From contig DEMH01000015.1 of assembly GCA_002354805.1 (NCBI GenBank), forward strand, positions 124,001 through 188,000: a stretch of DNA of 64,000 nucleotides. Reading direction: 5' to 3'. Source of the DNA: Gammaproteobacteria bacterium UBA2675 (GTDB lineage: Bacteria > Pseudomonadota > Gammaproteobacteria > Pseudomonadales > Pseudohongiellaceae). Every line of letters begins with the position of its first letter. Position 1 is the stretch's first letter. Below the pieces are notes generated by a model. That model was not told the origin of the DNA. It searched no databases and saw only the letters and a list, made by a program, of their open reading frames with translations. This document shows positions 16,154-25,831 of this stretch, piece by piece. The position numbers and the translations under genes were made by a program.

Positions 16154-19021
16154 ATGACTATTCACCGTAAAACTCAATCGTTGAGATATCTCATCCATGC
16201 CTGCCTGGCCGGGACATTGACGCTGCCAGCCATGGCAGTCGCCCAGCAGGAAGAGCCCGCCGAAATCGAAGAAGTAATCGTTACCGGCTCCTTTATCCGC
16301 AACAGTGCCTTTGCCCAGAACAACCCGGTAGATACCGTCAGCCAGGCAGACATTCTTGAGTCTGGCGCGCCAAACATGGGCAACTACATCCGTGACCTGA
16401 CCTATACCCAGAACACCAACACGGTCGCCAACGTTAATGCCGGTAACAGTGGTACACAGTCGAGTGTTGGCACCACGTTCAACCTGCGTGGTCTGGGTGA
16501 GAACAGCACCCTGACACTGATGGACGGTACCCGTTCCGTCGATGCCGGTATCAACACATTGCTTCCGGAAATTGCCATTGATCGTCTGGAAGTCGTTCTG
16601 GACGGTGGTTCTGCACTGTACGGCTCCGACGCGGTGGCCGGTGTTGTCAACCTGATCCCCGTTAAAGATTTTGACGGTCTGCGTACGCGCGTATATCACC
16701 AGCGCGACGACCCCGGTGCCTTTGAAGACAACAAGATTGGCATCCTGTTTGGCCGCAACTTCCGCAATGGCCTCAACTGGGTAGTCGCCGCGGATTACGC
16801 GCGCACCACACCGCTGATGACCTTTGAACGCCCACGTACGCTGCGCGCTGACTATGGTTGGGCGACTTCTGGTAACCCAGGTGTATGGCGGGAACTTCAG
16901 GGTGCCACTGCTGACCCCGGTCGCGTCCATGGAGGCAGCCAGGTTGGTTCCAATCTCGTTGATCCCAGTTGCGGTACCTTCAATGCTGTGACTGATTTCG
17001 GTCAGGCAGATAACAATCCCAGCGGTATCCGTCGCGGTAGCAACTGCTATTTTAACTATTCGCAGCAATGGCCGCTGGCCGAAGGCAAGACTGAAGCCAA
17101 CCTGTTTCAGAATCTTACCTATCAGCTGAACCAGCGCGTCCAGCTGGAAGCGCAAATGTCACTGGCCAGTCGCGAGAGCGAAAACCACAATACGCTGTCC
17201 TATCAGTTGAATGCCAACAACCGTGAAGCGCTGGTTGTTCCTGCAGCGCATCCGGCTAACCCGTTTAATGTCGACGTTGGTCCTTTCCTGTGGCGTCCGT
17301 TTGCTGCCGCAGGCACGCTGCCATCCTATGCTGACGATGCAACTGGTGCACGTAAGCAGACCTACGAAGACAAGATTCAGCGCTACAAGGTCGGTGCACG
17401 TTTTGATGTCACTGATACCTGGACGGCAAATACTTCGTACTCCTTCCAGCACACGCATCGTGATTACACGGCACGTATGATCAACATGCCGAACCTTGCC
17501 AATGCGCTGATCGGTCGTGGTGGTCCTGGCGGTAACGAGTGGTTCAACCCCTTCGGCTCTGCAGACCCACGTTCGCCGTTCTATAATGCCAGCGTTACGG
17601 GTAACAGCCAGGAGCTGGTGGACTGGATTGCGCCAACAGTGCCTTTCCGTACTTCCGAGCAAGAGTTGACGGTGTTCGAAGTAAACGCAACGGGTGACCT
17701 GTATGAGCTGCCAGCGGGTATGGCGCAGATGGCTGTTGGTTACCAGATGCGTGACATCCAGGAGTGGAACTACGCCAACCCGCTGTCTGCGGCTGGCATC
17801 GACTACAACACCAGTATCATTGATACACCGCCGACATCACGCAACTACGGCAGCCGTGTCCAGGCCGCCTATCTGGAATTCGAAGTGCCGATTCTGGAAA
17901 CGTTGGATGCACAGATTGCTGTACGTCACGAAAACTTCACCACATTTGGTCTGGAAACCACCACGCCTAAAGTGGCTCTGCGTTGGGAAGCGCTGCCCAC
18001 TCTGGCATTCCGGGCCTCTGTTGGTGAAAGCTTCCTGGCGCCAACTCCGGCCAACGCACGTCCGTTTGATCCAAACGAGAACTGCGGTGAAATTTTCTTC
18101 GGTGCTGACCCGATCACAGGTGGTGTACTCAACGGTGGCGCTACCTGTTCGTCAGGCAACCCAAACCTGAAGCCAGAAACTTCTGACATCTGGAACGTGG
18201 GCTTTACCTGGGAGCCGCTGGACGACCTGAGTCTGAGCCTGGACTACCAGTCAATTGAATACACTGACCGTATCCGTACCCTTGGTACCCTGGATATCGT
18301 GGCGATCGAGTTTGAAGAAATGCTGGCAGCGATTGGTTCCACACCAGGCGCCTACGATCCTACACCGGGCTCCGCGACTCGTCAGGCAGCCAATGCCTGG
18401 ATTGCTGCTGGCGGCACGCCTAAAGCCAGCGTGACGCGTGAAGCGGGCACTCAGCGCGTTTCCCGTGTGGTAAGCCAGGCGCAGAACGTCAGTACGGTAT
18501 GGGTCGATCTTTTTGATGCCCGTGCCAACTACTCGTTCGACACCAGCCTGGGTAACTTCTCCGCCACTCTGAGCGCCACGTACAACACCAAGTACGAGTA
18601 TGCGGACGGTGGTGATGTGGTTGATGCACTGGGTCGCCAGAATGCGCGTACCGGTATCGTTGCACCTGTACCTGAGTTAAAGTCACAGCTGCGTGTAGGC
18701 TGGATGCGCGAGAATCATAACGCCTCGGTAACGTACAACTATCAGGACGAAGTGATTTTCGATGACGCCGTCAACAATCTGCTGACCGGCACACCGCCAC
18801 CCGCTGACGGTAAGGTCGATGCGTGGGATACGGTGAACGCTCAGTACACTTACCTGTTCGACGATTATTTCGACAGTGATATCAGCCTGAGTGTCGGTGT
18901 CAGCAACCTGTTTGACAAACAGCCACAGTTGCTGCCGATTCTGGGTGGTTTCGAAAGCCGTCTGCACGCTCCGTGGGGACGTCAGTTCTGGATGTCAGTA
19001 GACTGGCAGCCACGCTTCTGA
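16154..19021 (+). CDS. TonB-dependent outer-membrane receptor
   Basis: A complete 955-residue receptor. The signal peptide ends near AMAVAQ. It is followed by a TonB-box-like IEEVIVTGSFI and a plug (FNLRGLGENSTLTLMDGTRS, LEVVLDGGSALYGSDAVAGV). A long barrel ends in the aromatic terminal strand WMSVDWQPRF, as the BAM complex requires. It is longer than ferric-siderophore receptors (about 700-800 residues) and resembles the large receptors of marine gammaproteobacteria that import complex organic substrates. The substrate is not identifiable and no carbohydrate-active enzymes are adjacent. The start follows ACGGAGTG at a long spacing. A bidirectional terminator follows at 19046-19083. Confidence 0.93.
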   Translation: MTIHRKTQSLRYLIHACLAGTLTLPAMAVAQQEEPAEIEEVIVTGSFIRNSAFAQNNPVDTVSQADILESGAPNMGNYIRDLTYTQNTNTVANVNAGNSGTQSSVGTTFNLRGLGENSTLTLMDGTRSVDAGINTLLPEIAIDRLEVVLDGGSALYGSDAVAGVVNLIPVKDFDGLRTRVYHQRDDPGAFEDNKIGILFGRNFRNGLNWVVAADYARTTPLMTFERPRTLRADYGWATSGNPGVWRELQGATADPGRVHGGSQVGSNLVDPSCGTFNAVTDFGQADNNPSGIRRGSNCYFNYSQQWPLAEGKTEANLFQNLTYQLNQRVQLEAQMSLASRESENHNTLSYQLNANNREALVVPAAHPANPFNVDVGPFLWRPFAAAGTLPSYADDATGARKQTYEDKIQRYKVGARFDVTDTWTANTSYSFQHTHRDYTARMINMPNLANALIGRGGPGGNEWFNPFGSADPRSPFYNASVTGNSQELVDWIAPTVPFRTSEQELTVFEVNATGDLYELPAGMAQMAVGYQMRDIQEWNYANPLSAAGIDYNTSIIDTPPTSRNYGSRVQAAYLEFEVPILETLDAQIAVRHENFTTFGLETTTPKVALRWEALPTLAFRASVGESFLAPTPANARPFDPNENCGEIFFGADPITGGVLNGGATCSSGNPNLKPETSDIWNVGFTWEPLDDLSLSLDYQSIEYTDRIRTLGTLDIVAIEFEEMLAAIGSTPGAYDPTPGSATRQAANAWIAAGGTPKASVTREAGTQRVSRVVSQAQNVSTVWVDLFDARANYSFDTSLGNFSATLSATYNTKYEYADGGDVVDALGRQNARTGIVAPVPELKSQLRVGWMRENHNASVTYNYQDEVIFDDAVNNLLTGTPPPADGKVDAWDTVNAQYTYLFDDYFDSDISLSVGVSNLFDKQPQLLPILGGFESRLHAPWGRQFWMSVDWQPRF

Positions 19022-19045
19022 TTTACGCCAACAGAGCGTAACTGC

Positions 19046-19083
19046 AAAAAGAAGCCCGGATCTCACGATCCGGGCTTCTTTGT
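19046..19083. terminator. Bidirectional rho-independent terminator
   Basis: A 12-bp perfect stem (GAAGCCCGGATC 19051-19062, GATCCGGGCTTC 19067-19078) has a 4-base loop. It is preceded by five A and followed by TTTGT, so it can end both the TonB-receptor transcript (+) and the convergent cold-shock transcript (-). Confidence 0.9.
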
Positions 19084-19128
19084 CTGGGGCTGTTCCCCAG
19101 AATTAACTGCCTGAGCTGTGCGTATGCC

Positions 19129-19335
19129 TTACAGGCCGACGACGTTCTCAGCCTGCAGGCCTTTGGCGCCTTGCGAAACTGTGAACTCAACACGCTGGCC
19201 TTCTGCCAGAGTCTTGAAGCCGTCTGATTTGATGGCGCTGTAGTGAACGAAGACATCAGGACCGTTGTCCTGCTGAATGAAGCCAAAACCTTTGGTTTCG
19301 TTGAAGAATTTCACCTGGCCGGTAACTGTAGACAT
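19129..19335 (-). CDS. Cold-shock domain protein (CspA family)
   Basis: 68 residues, the usual length for a Csp. RNP1 is KGFGFIQ (residues 15-21) and RNP2 is VFVHYSAI (28-35). These five-stranded OB-fold proteins bind single-stranded RNA/DNA and melt RNA structure as chaperones. The ATG at 19335 has AAGGAA upstream. The reading frame stays open further upstream, but only this start gives a normal Csp. The gene has a long leader region, as is common for cold-inducible csp genes. Confidence 0.95.
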   Translation of the reverse strand: MSTVTGQVKFFNETKGFGFIQQDNGPDVFVHYSAIKSDGFKTLAEGQRVEFTVSQGAKGLQAENVVGL

Positions 19336-19793
19336 ACTGAATTTCCTTGTTGCTGCAAATGTTGCAGCGGTATTAAATAGGTATTGATAACACTTTGCAC
19401 GGCCTTGACGGTCACGCCCGGCGCCAAAGTGGATAAACGCACCCAAAGCATCAAGCTTAAAAGCACGAAGCTCAAATACGATTACAAATATGAGATACAG
19501 AACGAGGGACTGATTGCGGTACTTCGTATTGCAGACATAAATATAGCCGGTATTCTGGCTTATCACGCAGTCTACAGCAGCTTCCTGGAATGTCAACGAG
19601 TATTTTTGCTGCTGTTCCGCGAGCTGATACTCCCCTGAAGCTCAGTGTGGCAGCAATCCACCCGCAGTGGTGTTGGAAGCGCTGGCCTGCAGCAGAGTAT
19701 TACAATATCCGGGGGGCTGAGTTATCATCTGAACCTGTTCACAATAAATCGAATAACGACGTACAAGAATCACAATAGAAAAGGGGTGGGGAT
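19336..19793. other. Divergent intergenic region (csp leader and hydrolase promoter)
   Basis: This 458-bp gap has no convincing gene on either strand. The part next to csp is AT-rich and could be a structured 5' leader. I could not identify a definite cold-box or promoter by eye. Confidence 0.4.
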
Positions 19794-21089
19794 ATGCAAT
19801 TGACGACATTCTCGGGCCGACAGGTACTGAGGGCTGCAGCATTTCTGGGCGCAGCCCTGGCGCTGGTTTCCACAGCAGCAGCCGACAATCTCTCCTACGG
19901 TACACCCGAATCGGTCGGCATGTCTTCGGAGCGCCTGGAACGTATTGCACCAGTTCTGAATCAATATGTCGACGACGGAGAACTGGTCGGTGTTGTCAGC
20001 ATGATTGCCCGGCGCGGGGAAATCGTCCATTTCGATGCCTATGGTGACATCAATCAGCAGACCGGTCAGGATGTTGAGCGGGACAGCATATTCCGTATTT
20101 ACTCAATGACCAAACCGATCACCACGCTGGCCGTGATGATGTTGTACGAGGAAGGCAAACTGCTGCTTACCGACCCGGTGGAGAAATATCTGCCGGCTTT
20201 CCGCAACGTTCGCGTGGCGGGTCCAGGCGGTGCACTGGTGGCGCCTGAGCGTCCGATGACCGTGCAGATGTTGATGACGCATACTTCAGGTCTGACGTAC
20301 GGCGTGTTTGGCGATACCATGGTTGACCGCCAGTATCGGGAAGCCAATGTCATGGCTGCTCCCGACCTTGATACCTTCATTGAGCGACTGGGACAGATAC
20401 CATTGCAGTATCAGCCCGGCACGCGTTTTCATTACAGTGTGTCAACTGACGTTCTGGGTGCGCTTGTTGAAGCTGTGTCAGGTATGACACTGGGTGAATT
20501 CTTTGAGACCCGTATCTTTGAGCCGCTGCAGATGCAGGACACTTTTTTCCAGGTGCCACAGGAAAAGCTGAACCGCTTCGGTACCAATCATAGTTACAAT
20601 CCGCAAACTGCTCAGCTGGAAATCGCTGACAATCCTGCCAATAGCAATTTTGTGAACCGTATGACCTTCGAGTCCGGTGGTGGCGGTCTGCTGTCCACCA
20701 CGGAAGATTACATGCGTTTCGCCCAGATGGTACTCAACGGTGGTGAGCTTGATGGTGTACGCATCATTGGCAACAAGACCCTCGAGTACATGACACAAAA
20801 CCATCTGCCAGGCATTTTTGGTGACCAGGGCACGCATGACCCGCAGACATTACCGGGTTTCGTAAATGGTACCGGCTTCGGTCTGGGTTTTGCAGTGGTG
20901 GAAGACCAGACAGCTGCTGGTGGTGTTGGCTCTGACGGTGAATATTACTGGGGTGGTGCCGCAGGTACCATTTTCTGGATCGATCCCGTCGAAGACCTGA
21001 TCGGTATCGTCATGATTCAGCACATGAACGTCCGTGTTCCTCTGCGTGCCACATTCAAGGCACTGACCTATGCAGCCATCACAGACTGA
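19794..21089 (+). CDS. Serine hydrolase of the beta-lactamase/penicillin-binding fold (class C-like, EstB-type)
   Basis: 431 residues with a signal peptide (LRAAAFLGAALALVSTAAA) and therefore exported. The catalytic SxxK motif is SMTK at residues 104-107, in the typical context FRIYSMTKPITTLAVMMLYE. A tyrosine of the second motif is at about 213 (HYSV). A Gly-rich C-terminal motif (YYWGGAAGTIFWIDP) replaces the KTG box, as in many esterase-type members. This group contains esterases, D-aminopeptidases and LovD-like acyltransferases more often than true beta-lactamases, so resistance should not be assumed. The ATG follows GGGGTGGGG. The ketoacyl synthase gene begins 36 bases downstream, so the two may share an mRNA. 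Confidence 0.88.
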   Translation: MQLTTFSGRQVLRAAAFLGAALALVSTAAADNLSYGTPESVGMSSERLERIAPVLNQYVDDGELVGVVSMIARRGEIVHFDAYGDINQQTGQDVERDSIFRIYSMTKPITTLAVMMLYEEGKLLLTDPVEKYLPAFRNVRVAGPGGALVAPERPMTVQMLMTHTSGLTYGVFGDTMVDRQYREANVMAAPDLDTFIERLGQIPLQYQPGTRFHYSVSTDVLGALVEAVSGMTLGEFFETRIFEPLQMQDTFFQVPQEKLNRFGTNHSYNPQTAQLEIADNPANSNFVNRMTFESGGGGLLSTTEDYMRFAQMVLNGGELDGVRIIGNKTLEYMTQNHLPGIFGDQGTHDPQTLPGFVNGTGFGLGFAVVEDQTAAGGVGSDGEYYWGGAAGTIFWIDPVEDLIGIVMIQHMNVRVPLRATFKALTYAAITD

Positions 21090-21125
21090 TGCAATTTTGC
21101 CAAACAGATACAAAGGAATAGCTTG

Positions 21126-22268
21126 ATGCGTTTGCTTAACTCAAGTGAGCAGGTAGTGATCAGTGGTGTTGGTCTATGGACACCTGATCACGTGGTAACC
21201 AATCAGGAGCTGGTCGAGGCACTTAATGCCTATGCTGACAAGTTCAATCAGGAGCATGCCGCTGGCATCGAAGCCGGTGATGTCAAACCGGTGATGAAGT
21301 CGGATGCAGACTTCATTGAGAAAGCCAGCGGGATCAAGCAACGCTACGTCTACGTCAAGGACGGCATTCTTGATATCGATCGTATGCGTCCCAGGATCGA
21401 AGAACGCGCTGACGGCGAGCTCAGTCACCAGGCAGAGATTGCCCTGCATGCCGCACGCAAGGCAATGACAGCAGCCAATAAAACCGGCGCCGACATTGAT
21501 GCGGTGGTTGTCAGTTGTGCCTACACCCAGCGTGCCTACCCGGCGATTGCCATCGAAGTTCAGCATGAACTGGGTATAAACGGCTTTGGTTTTGACATGC
21601 TGGTTGCCTGCTCAGCGGCCACCTTCGCGCTGCACCGTGCCTACGAAATGGTCCGTGCCGGTACCGCGCGTGCAGTGCTGGTTATCAATCCGGAACTGGT
21701 GTCACCGCAGGTTAACTATCGTGATCGCGACAGTCACTTCATATTTGGTGATGTGGCCACGGCGGTCATTGTGGAGCGCAAGGATCTGGCCAGCAGTGAA
21801 CATCAGTTTGATGTACTTGGCACGCAGGCGAAAACGCTTTATTCCAACAACATACGTTCCAATTTCGGTTATATGTCACGCGCCTATGACGGAGATCCTT
21901 TTACGGCTGACAAACTCTTCCATCAGGAAGGCCGCTCAGTGTTCAAGGAAGTCTGCCCGATGGCTGCGGAGCACCTGTCTGAACATCTGCGCCTTTACGG
22001 TTACCAGCCTGAGGATGTCCGCCGCTGGTGGCTGCATCAGGCAAACATCAATATGAATCAGTTGATTTCTAAGAAACTGCTTGGCCGCATGCCTGATGGC
22101 GACGAAGCTCCCATCGTGCTGGACCGCTATGCCAATACGGCGTCGGCAGGGTCGATCATAGCGTTTAACCTGCATCACCAGGATATGGTGCAAGGGGAGC
22201 TGGGTGTGTTGTGTTCTTTTGGTGCCGGCTACTCGATTGGAAGCCTGCTTCTGAAAAAATGTGCATAA
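21126..22268 (+). CDS. Beta-ketoacyl-ACP synthase III (FabH-type thiolase-fold enzyme)
   Basis: 380 residues. The triad is visible: Cys162 in MLVACSAATFALHRA, His in WWLHQANINMN and Asn in YANTASAGSI. It condenses a starter acyl-CoA with malonyl-ACP. It is longer than E. coli FabH (317), with an N-terminal insert (about residues 35-75), like the secondary KASIII enzymes found in gammaproteobacteria. It lies outside a fab cluster, so a specialised starter unit is possible. A TTG directly upstream at 21123 is in frame, but the ATG at 21126 has AGGA at the better spacing of 8. It follows the hydrolase gene on the same strand. Confidence 0.9.
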   Translation: MRLLNSSEQVVISGVGLWTPDHVVTNQELVEALNAYADKFNQEHAAGIEAGDVKPVMKSDADFIEKASGIKQRYVYVKDGILDIDRMRPRIEERADGELSHQAEIALHAARKAMTAANKTGADIDAVVVSCAYTQRAYPAIAIEVQHELGINGFGFDMLVACSAATFALHRAYEMVRAGTARAVLVINPELVSPQVNYRDRDSHFIFGDVATAVIVERKDLASSEHQFDVLGTQAKTLYSNNIRSNFGYMSRAYDGDPFTADKLFHQEGRSVFKEVCPMAAEHLSEHLRLYGYQPEDVRRWWLHQANINMNQLISKKLLGRMPDGDEAPIVLDRYANTASAGSIIAFNLHHQDMVQGELGVLCSFGAGYSIGSLLLKKCA

Positions 22269-22319
22269 AGTCTGTCTGATGTCATGTTGCACAGGTGTTT
22301 TTTTCGACAGGTAGTTCTT

Positions 22320-23444
22320 ATGTTCCCGAGACAGTTTGCAAGAAGATCTTTTAGACAGGCGGCGGCACTGGGCCTCGCCAGCGTATGTGCCATGTCAGGC
22401 CATGCGTCGACTCCTCAGGAGCGGGGAGAGTGGATGGCCGCCATGGGTGAGTCGGGCCTGCGGGCTTTTTACTCATCCGGCAGTGATTTTGGTGAAATCG
22501 TCAATCGCGCGGTGAGCTATCAAACTGCTCAGCGTTTGTATCAGGGAGCGCAGGGTCGTCCTGGGGCACCTGACGCTGATGATATGCGTTCGCGAAGCAA
22601 CACCTGGGTTACCCAGAATGATTCCCTGATTCCGATTTTCGACAATGTGGCCCGGCCTGTTTTCGGGCGCGTGCTGGTTCGAGTGGCCGGCCGCGATGAA
22701 CCGGGCAGAGTACAGAGCCGTAGTGATCGTCTGGATCTGGGTATTGTGTATGCGCCTACCGCTCAGTCCTTTGTCAGTATTGGCATGGGCGCTGAAGAAA
22801 CGACAGCGGATATCCTGTATGCCGATGGCCGTTCCCGAGGGCAGTCATTCGGACCTCGTTTCGATGCAGGCATGTCATTTGGACCGGTTTGGTCTGCGGG
22901 CATTCGCTACGACCACCTGAAGTATCAGGGGGGCAGCGAGGTCAATGTAAATACACCTGCTGGCCGCCTGAATATCGCTCGCGATAATGAATACACGCGG
23001 CAGTATCTGTAGGCAGACCTGATCGGACGTTTCTACCCCAATCAACTGCCATTTCTACCAGAGCGTTCAGTGCTGCGATGGACCACCAGTCTGCAGATGC
23101 TGGACAATCGCTACGAGCAGTTTACTGACAGCCTCGGGCGACAGACCTCTGAGCCCTTTGGTCGTCATGAGCGGCTCTCATTGCTGCGCAGTGGTGTTAA
23201 TGTCAGCCGTTCTTTCCGCGAGGGAAGCGACTGGAGCATGTTTGGTGAACTGGCCTACGATTACCAGTTTGATACCAATATGGCCTTTCCAATTGATGAC
23301 CGCTCTGTTGTGACAGGAACAGTCGGAATTGTCAGACAGCTGGCACGTGGCAAGCGTGTTCAGGTGTTCTACGATTATTACCATCACACACGTGATCGTC
23401 GCTCAAGAAGAAATATTTCGCTGATCGGGGTCATCGACTTCTGA
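22320..23444 (+). pseudogene. Outer-membrane beta-barrel protein gene interrupted by an in-frame amber codon
   Basis: One continuous frame encodes a signal peptide (RQAAALGLASVCAMSGHAS) and then repeated amphipathic strands ending in a C-terminal aromatic (LIGVIDF), typical of an outer-membrane barrel or autotransporter-type beta-domain. A TAG at 23010-23012 splits it after TRQYL; the frame resumes at once with ADLIGRFYPN. Without the stop it would be about 374 residues. Both halves keep barrel-like composition, so the mutation looks recent, or it is a base-call error, or the codon is read through. I start it at the ATG 22320, next to the signal peptide, with AGGTAG upstream; an ATG at 22284 is also in frame. 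The passenger function is unknown. Confidence 0.75.
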
Positions 23445-24821
23445 TCAGCGGCTGTCTGTCTGCTCCTGATAGGTATCTTTGTATTTGCGGCCAAGCCACA
23501 GCGCAAGGAAAAACCATAACAGTGACACTGGCAGCATGGTCAAGGCCAGACCCGTCAGTCCCATGCCAAACCATGCCATGGCGGTGTATGACCAGGCACC
23601 GACCTGATCGCCAACCCGATAGACAAAGGTGTCGTTGAAGTTTTTGGCCTTGTATTTGTCAGTGCGCGACACGACCGTGTACAGCGACTCACGCGCCGGG
23701 CGCTGAATGGCAAAGTTGCCGGCGCGCCTGATCACGTCGAAAGTAATCACCACGAGTAATACTGGTGCAACGGCGAGCATGCCGAAGCCGACAAAGCTCA
23801 CGATAGGCAGTAATGCCAGGCTCACACCGATGCCCAGCCAGCGTAGAATGCGGCCAGTCAGGAACATCTGCACGATCAGTGTTATGGCGTTAACCACCAG
23901 GTCACGATTGGCAAATAACTGTGTGCGGGCAGCCCGGTCATCACCGAGAGCTTCATTGACGATGGCGATCTGCGCGAAATACAGGTAGGTCGACACGATG
24001 GTAAACATCAGCATCAGTAGCGCGATACCGAGCAGGTAAGGAGAGCGCATCACATGAGCAAGTCCCTCCCAGACACTGCCACCGATGACTTCTGTCTGTT
24101 TGGCGCTGACCTGTTGCGTGAGGGTAGCGGAATCGGGTCTTTCGATATCCCGCATGTCTTTGTCCTTACCTGCTGCCTCATCGTCGATGGCAGCCATGGC
24201 CAGAATCTGTTCGTTGTCGCTGAGATAGCGTGAAACGCGCGCGGCGACTTCCAGCAGCGCAGCTGACACCAGCAGCAGAGTGACCGGCCCCAGTGCTGAT
24301 GACAGGATGGAGGTAATCGTTGACCCCATCAGGGCGCCTGCGGTGCCGCCGAACGCTATGACACCAAACAGCCGTTTACTTTGCGAGGGGCGGAATACAT
24401 CGTTGACCAGCGACCAGAACACCGACACCACAAACAGATTGAATACGCTGGCCCAGAGAAAAAACACACGGCCGGCCCAGACTTCACTGACGCCATCAAG
24501 CGCCTGAAAGGCCAGATAGAATATGATCAGCTGGGCAATAAAAAAACGATAAACCAGGGCAATGAACTGCCTTCGGGTATAACGCGCCACCATGGCGGTA
24601 TACACAGGGTGCAACAGCATCATGCCGATCAGCGTGCCGGTAAACAGCCAGGCGAGGTTATCGACACCGCCAGCGGCGCCCATATCATCGCGAATGGGGC
24701 GGATAATGTAATAGGCACAGAGCAGCAGGAAATAATACAGGGCTGACAAAAACAGCGACGGACCTTCACCCTGACGGATATTGATGGATCGATTGACCAG
24801 CGCGTGCCAGGTAGACTTCAT
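23445..24821 (-). CDS. MFS-type transporter (resembles NTP/NTP-exchange-like MFS proteins)
   Basis: 458 residues with about 12 hydrophobic segments and no signal peptide, so an inner-membrane carrier. The N-terminus (FLLLCAYYIIRPIRDDMGAA) and the loop RPARESLYTVVSRTDKYKAK resemble the bacterial MFS group related to ATP/ADP translocases. Real nucleotide transport is not shown by sequence, and such proteins occur in free-living bacteria with no known substrate. A central hydrophilic loop (about residues 200-235) separates the halves. Its stop codon abuts that of the upstream barrel gene on the opposite strand (shared TGATCA). It lies 47 bases after corA and may be the last gene of an ilvD-corA transcript. 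Confidence 0.8.
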   Translation of the reverse strand: MKSTWHALVNRSINIRQGEGPSLFLSALYYFLLLCAYYIIRPIRDDMGAAGGVDNLAWLFTGTLIGMMLLHPVYTAMVARYTRRQFIALVYRFFIAQLIIFYLAFQALDGVSEVWAGRVFFLWASVFNLFVVSVFWSLVNDVFRPSQSKRLFGVIAFGGTAGALMGSTITSILSSALGPVTLLLVSAALLEVAARVSRYLSDNEQILAMAAIDDEAAGKDKDMRDIERPDSATLTQQVSAKQTEVIGGSVWEGLAHVMRSPYLLGIALLMLMFTIVSTYLYFAQIAIVNEALGDDRAARTQLFANRDLVVNAITLIVQMFLTGRILRWLGIGVSLALLPIVSFVGFGMLAVAPVLLVVITFDVIRRAGNFAIQRPARESLYTVVSRTDKYKAKNFNDTFVYRVGDQVGAWSYTAMAWFGMGLTGLALTMLPVSLLWFFLALWLGRKYKDTYQEQTDSR

Positions 24822-24868
24822 GATGACCCCATCACTTGTGGTTTTTTGTTATTTGCAGCGTTCTTACG

Positions 24869-25819
24869 TTACAGCCAGCCTTTCAGTTTAAAGAATACAT
24901 AGGGTGCGACACCCGACAGCACCATCAGGCCAAGTGCCCAGGGGTAGCCCATGCTCCATTCCAGCTCCGGAATAAAGTCGAAGTTCATGCCATATATGCT
25001 GGCAATAACTGTGGGCGGCAGAAACACCACAGCGGCGATAGAGAATGTCTTGATGATCTGGTTCTGCTGGATGCTGATAAAACCCTGGGCAGCGTCCATC
25101 AGGAAGTTGATTTTGTCGAATACAAAACTGTTATGTGGCAACAGTGAATCAATGTCACGCAGCAGCTCGCGTGCGGTTTCAGCGTGGACTGCGGAAAGTT
25201 TGCCCCGACGCAGCAGGAAGCTTAGCGCCCGTTGGGTATCCATCAGGCAGAGACGGACCTTGCCGTTGGTGTCTTCCTGGCGGGCCAGTTCGTCCAGTGC
25301 GTCCTCTATATCTGTGTCGTTATCTTCGAGTACCAGATTGCTGGTTTCCTCAAGCTGGGTATAAACCTCTTCCAGCGTATCGGCCAGGTCATCGATCTTG
25401 ATTTCGAAAAGGCTGAGCAGAATGGCTACCGGATCTTCCGCCAGTCCGCGAAGACGCCGACCGCGCATGCGCATCAGACGGAACGCAGGAATTTCCCGCT
25501 CTCTGAGTGTAATAAGCTGCGTGTCAGTTAAGGTAAAGGCAACGCTGGTATTGCGATGGCGCTCATCGCTCTTGTGCAGGAAAAGCGAGTGAACGTGCAG
25601 GCCGGCTTCGTCCTGATAGGAGCGCGCGGAGGCCTCGATCTCCTCAACGTCTTCAGTGTCAGGCAGCGGTTGGCTGTGCAGGCTTTCGATCAGATTACGT
25701 TCGTCATCGTCCGGGTTGACCAGATCCAGCCACATCGCCGCGGCCAGTGACTCACTGGTAATCTCGCCCTGGCTGGGTATCAGATGTCGCTGTTTATCAA
25801 GCTGGTATCGAATCAGCAT
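24869..25819 (-). CDS. corA: Magnesium/cobalt transporter CorA
   Basis: 316 residues, the normal CorA length. The signature YGMNF lies between the two C-terminal membrane helices, and the large N-terminal cytoplasmic domain precedes them. CorA pentamers form the main Mg2+ channel, gated by cytosolic Mg2+. The sequence ends with a short basic tail (FFKLKGWL). The ATG has AAGGGG upstream and begins 12 bases after ilvD, whose product needs Mg2+ as well as an iron-sulfur cluster. This linkage may be only positional. Confidence 0.95.
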   Translation of the reverse strand: MLIRYQLDKQRHLIPSQGEITSESLAAAMWLDLVNPDDDERNLIESLHSQPLPDTEDVEEIEASARSYQDEAGLHVHSLFLHKSDERHRNTSVAFTLTDTQLITLREREIPAFRLMRMRGRRLRGLAEDPVAILLSLFEIKIDDLADTLEEVYTQLEETSNLVLEDNDTDIEDALDELARQEDTNGKVRLCLMDTQRALSFLLRRGKLSAVHAETARELLRDIDSLLPHNSFVFDKINFLMDAAQGFISIQQNQIIKTFSIAAVVFLPPTVIASIYGMNFDFIPELEWSMGYPWALGLMVLSGVAPYVFFKLKGWL

Positions 25820-25831
25820 ACTGGTGCCCCT

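Noticed and set aside
16130..17155. 341-codon open frame antisense to the TonB receptor
   Set aside because: Antisense to a well-supported receptor; composition unlike a real protein and no neighbouring signals.
19336..19596. 87-residue N-terminal extension of the cold-shock protein
   Set aside because: No Csp has such an extension, and the ATG at 19335 has its own good ribosome site.
19794..21089. Beta-lactamase conferring resistance
   Set aside because: The SxxK fold is shared by esterases and peptidases. The KTG box is not conserved, so resistance is not supported.
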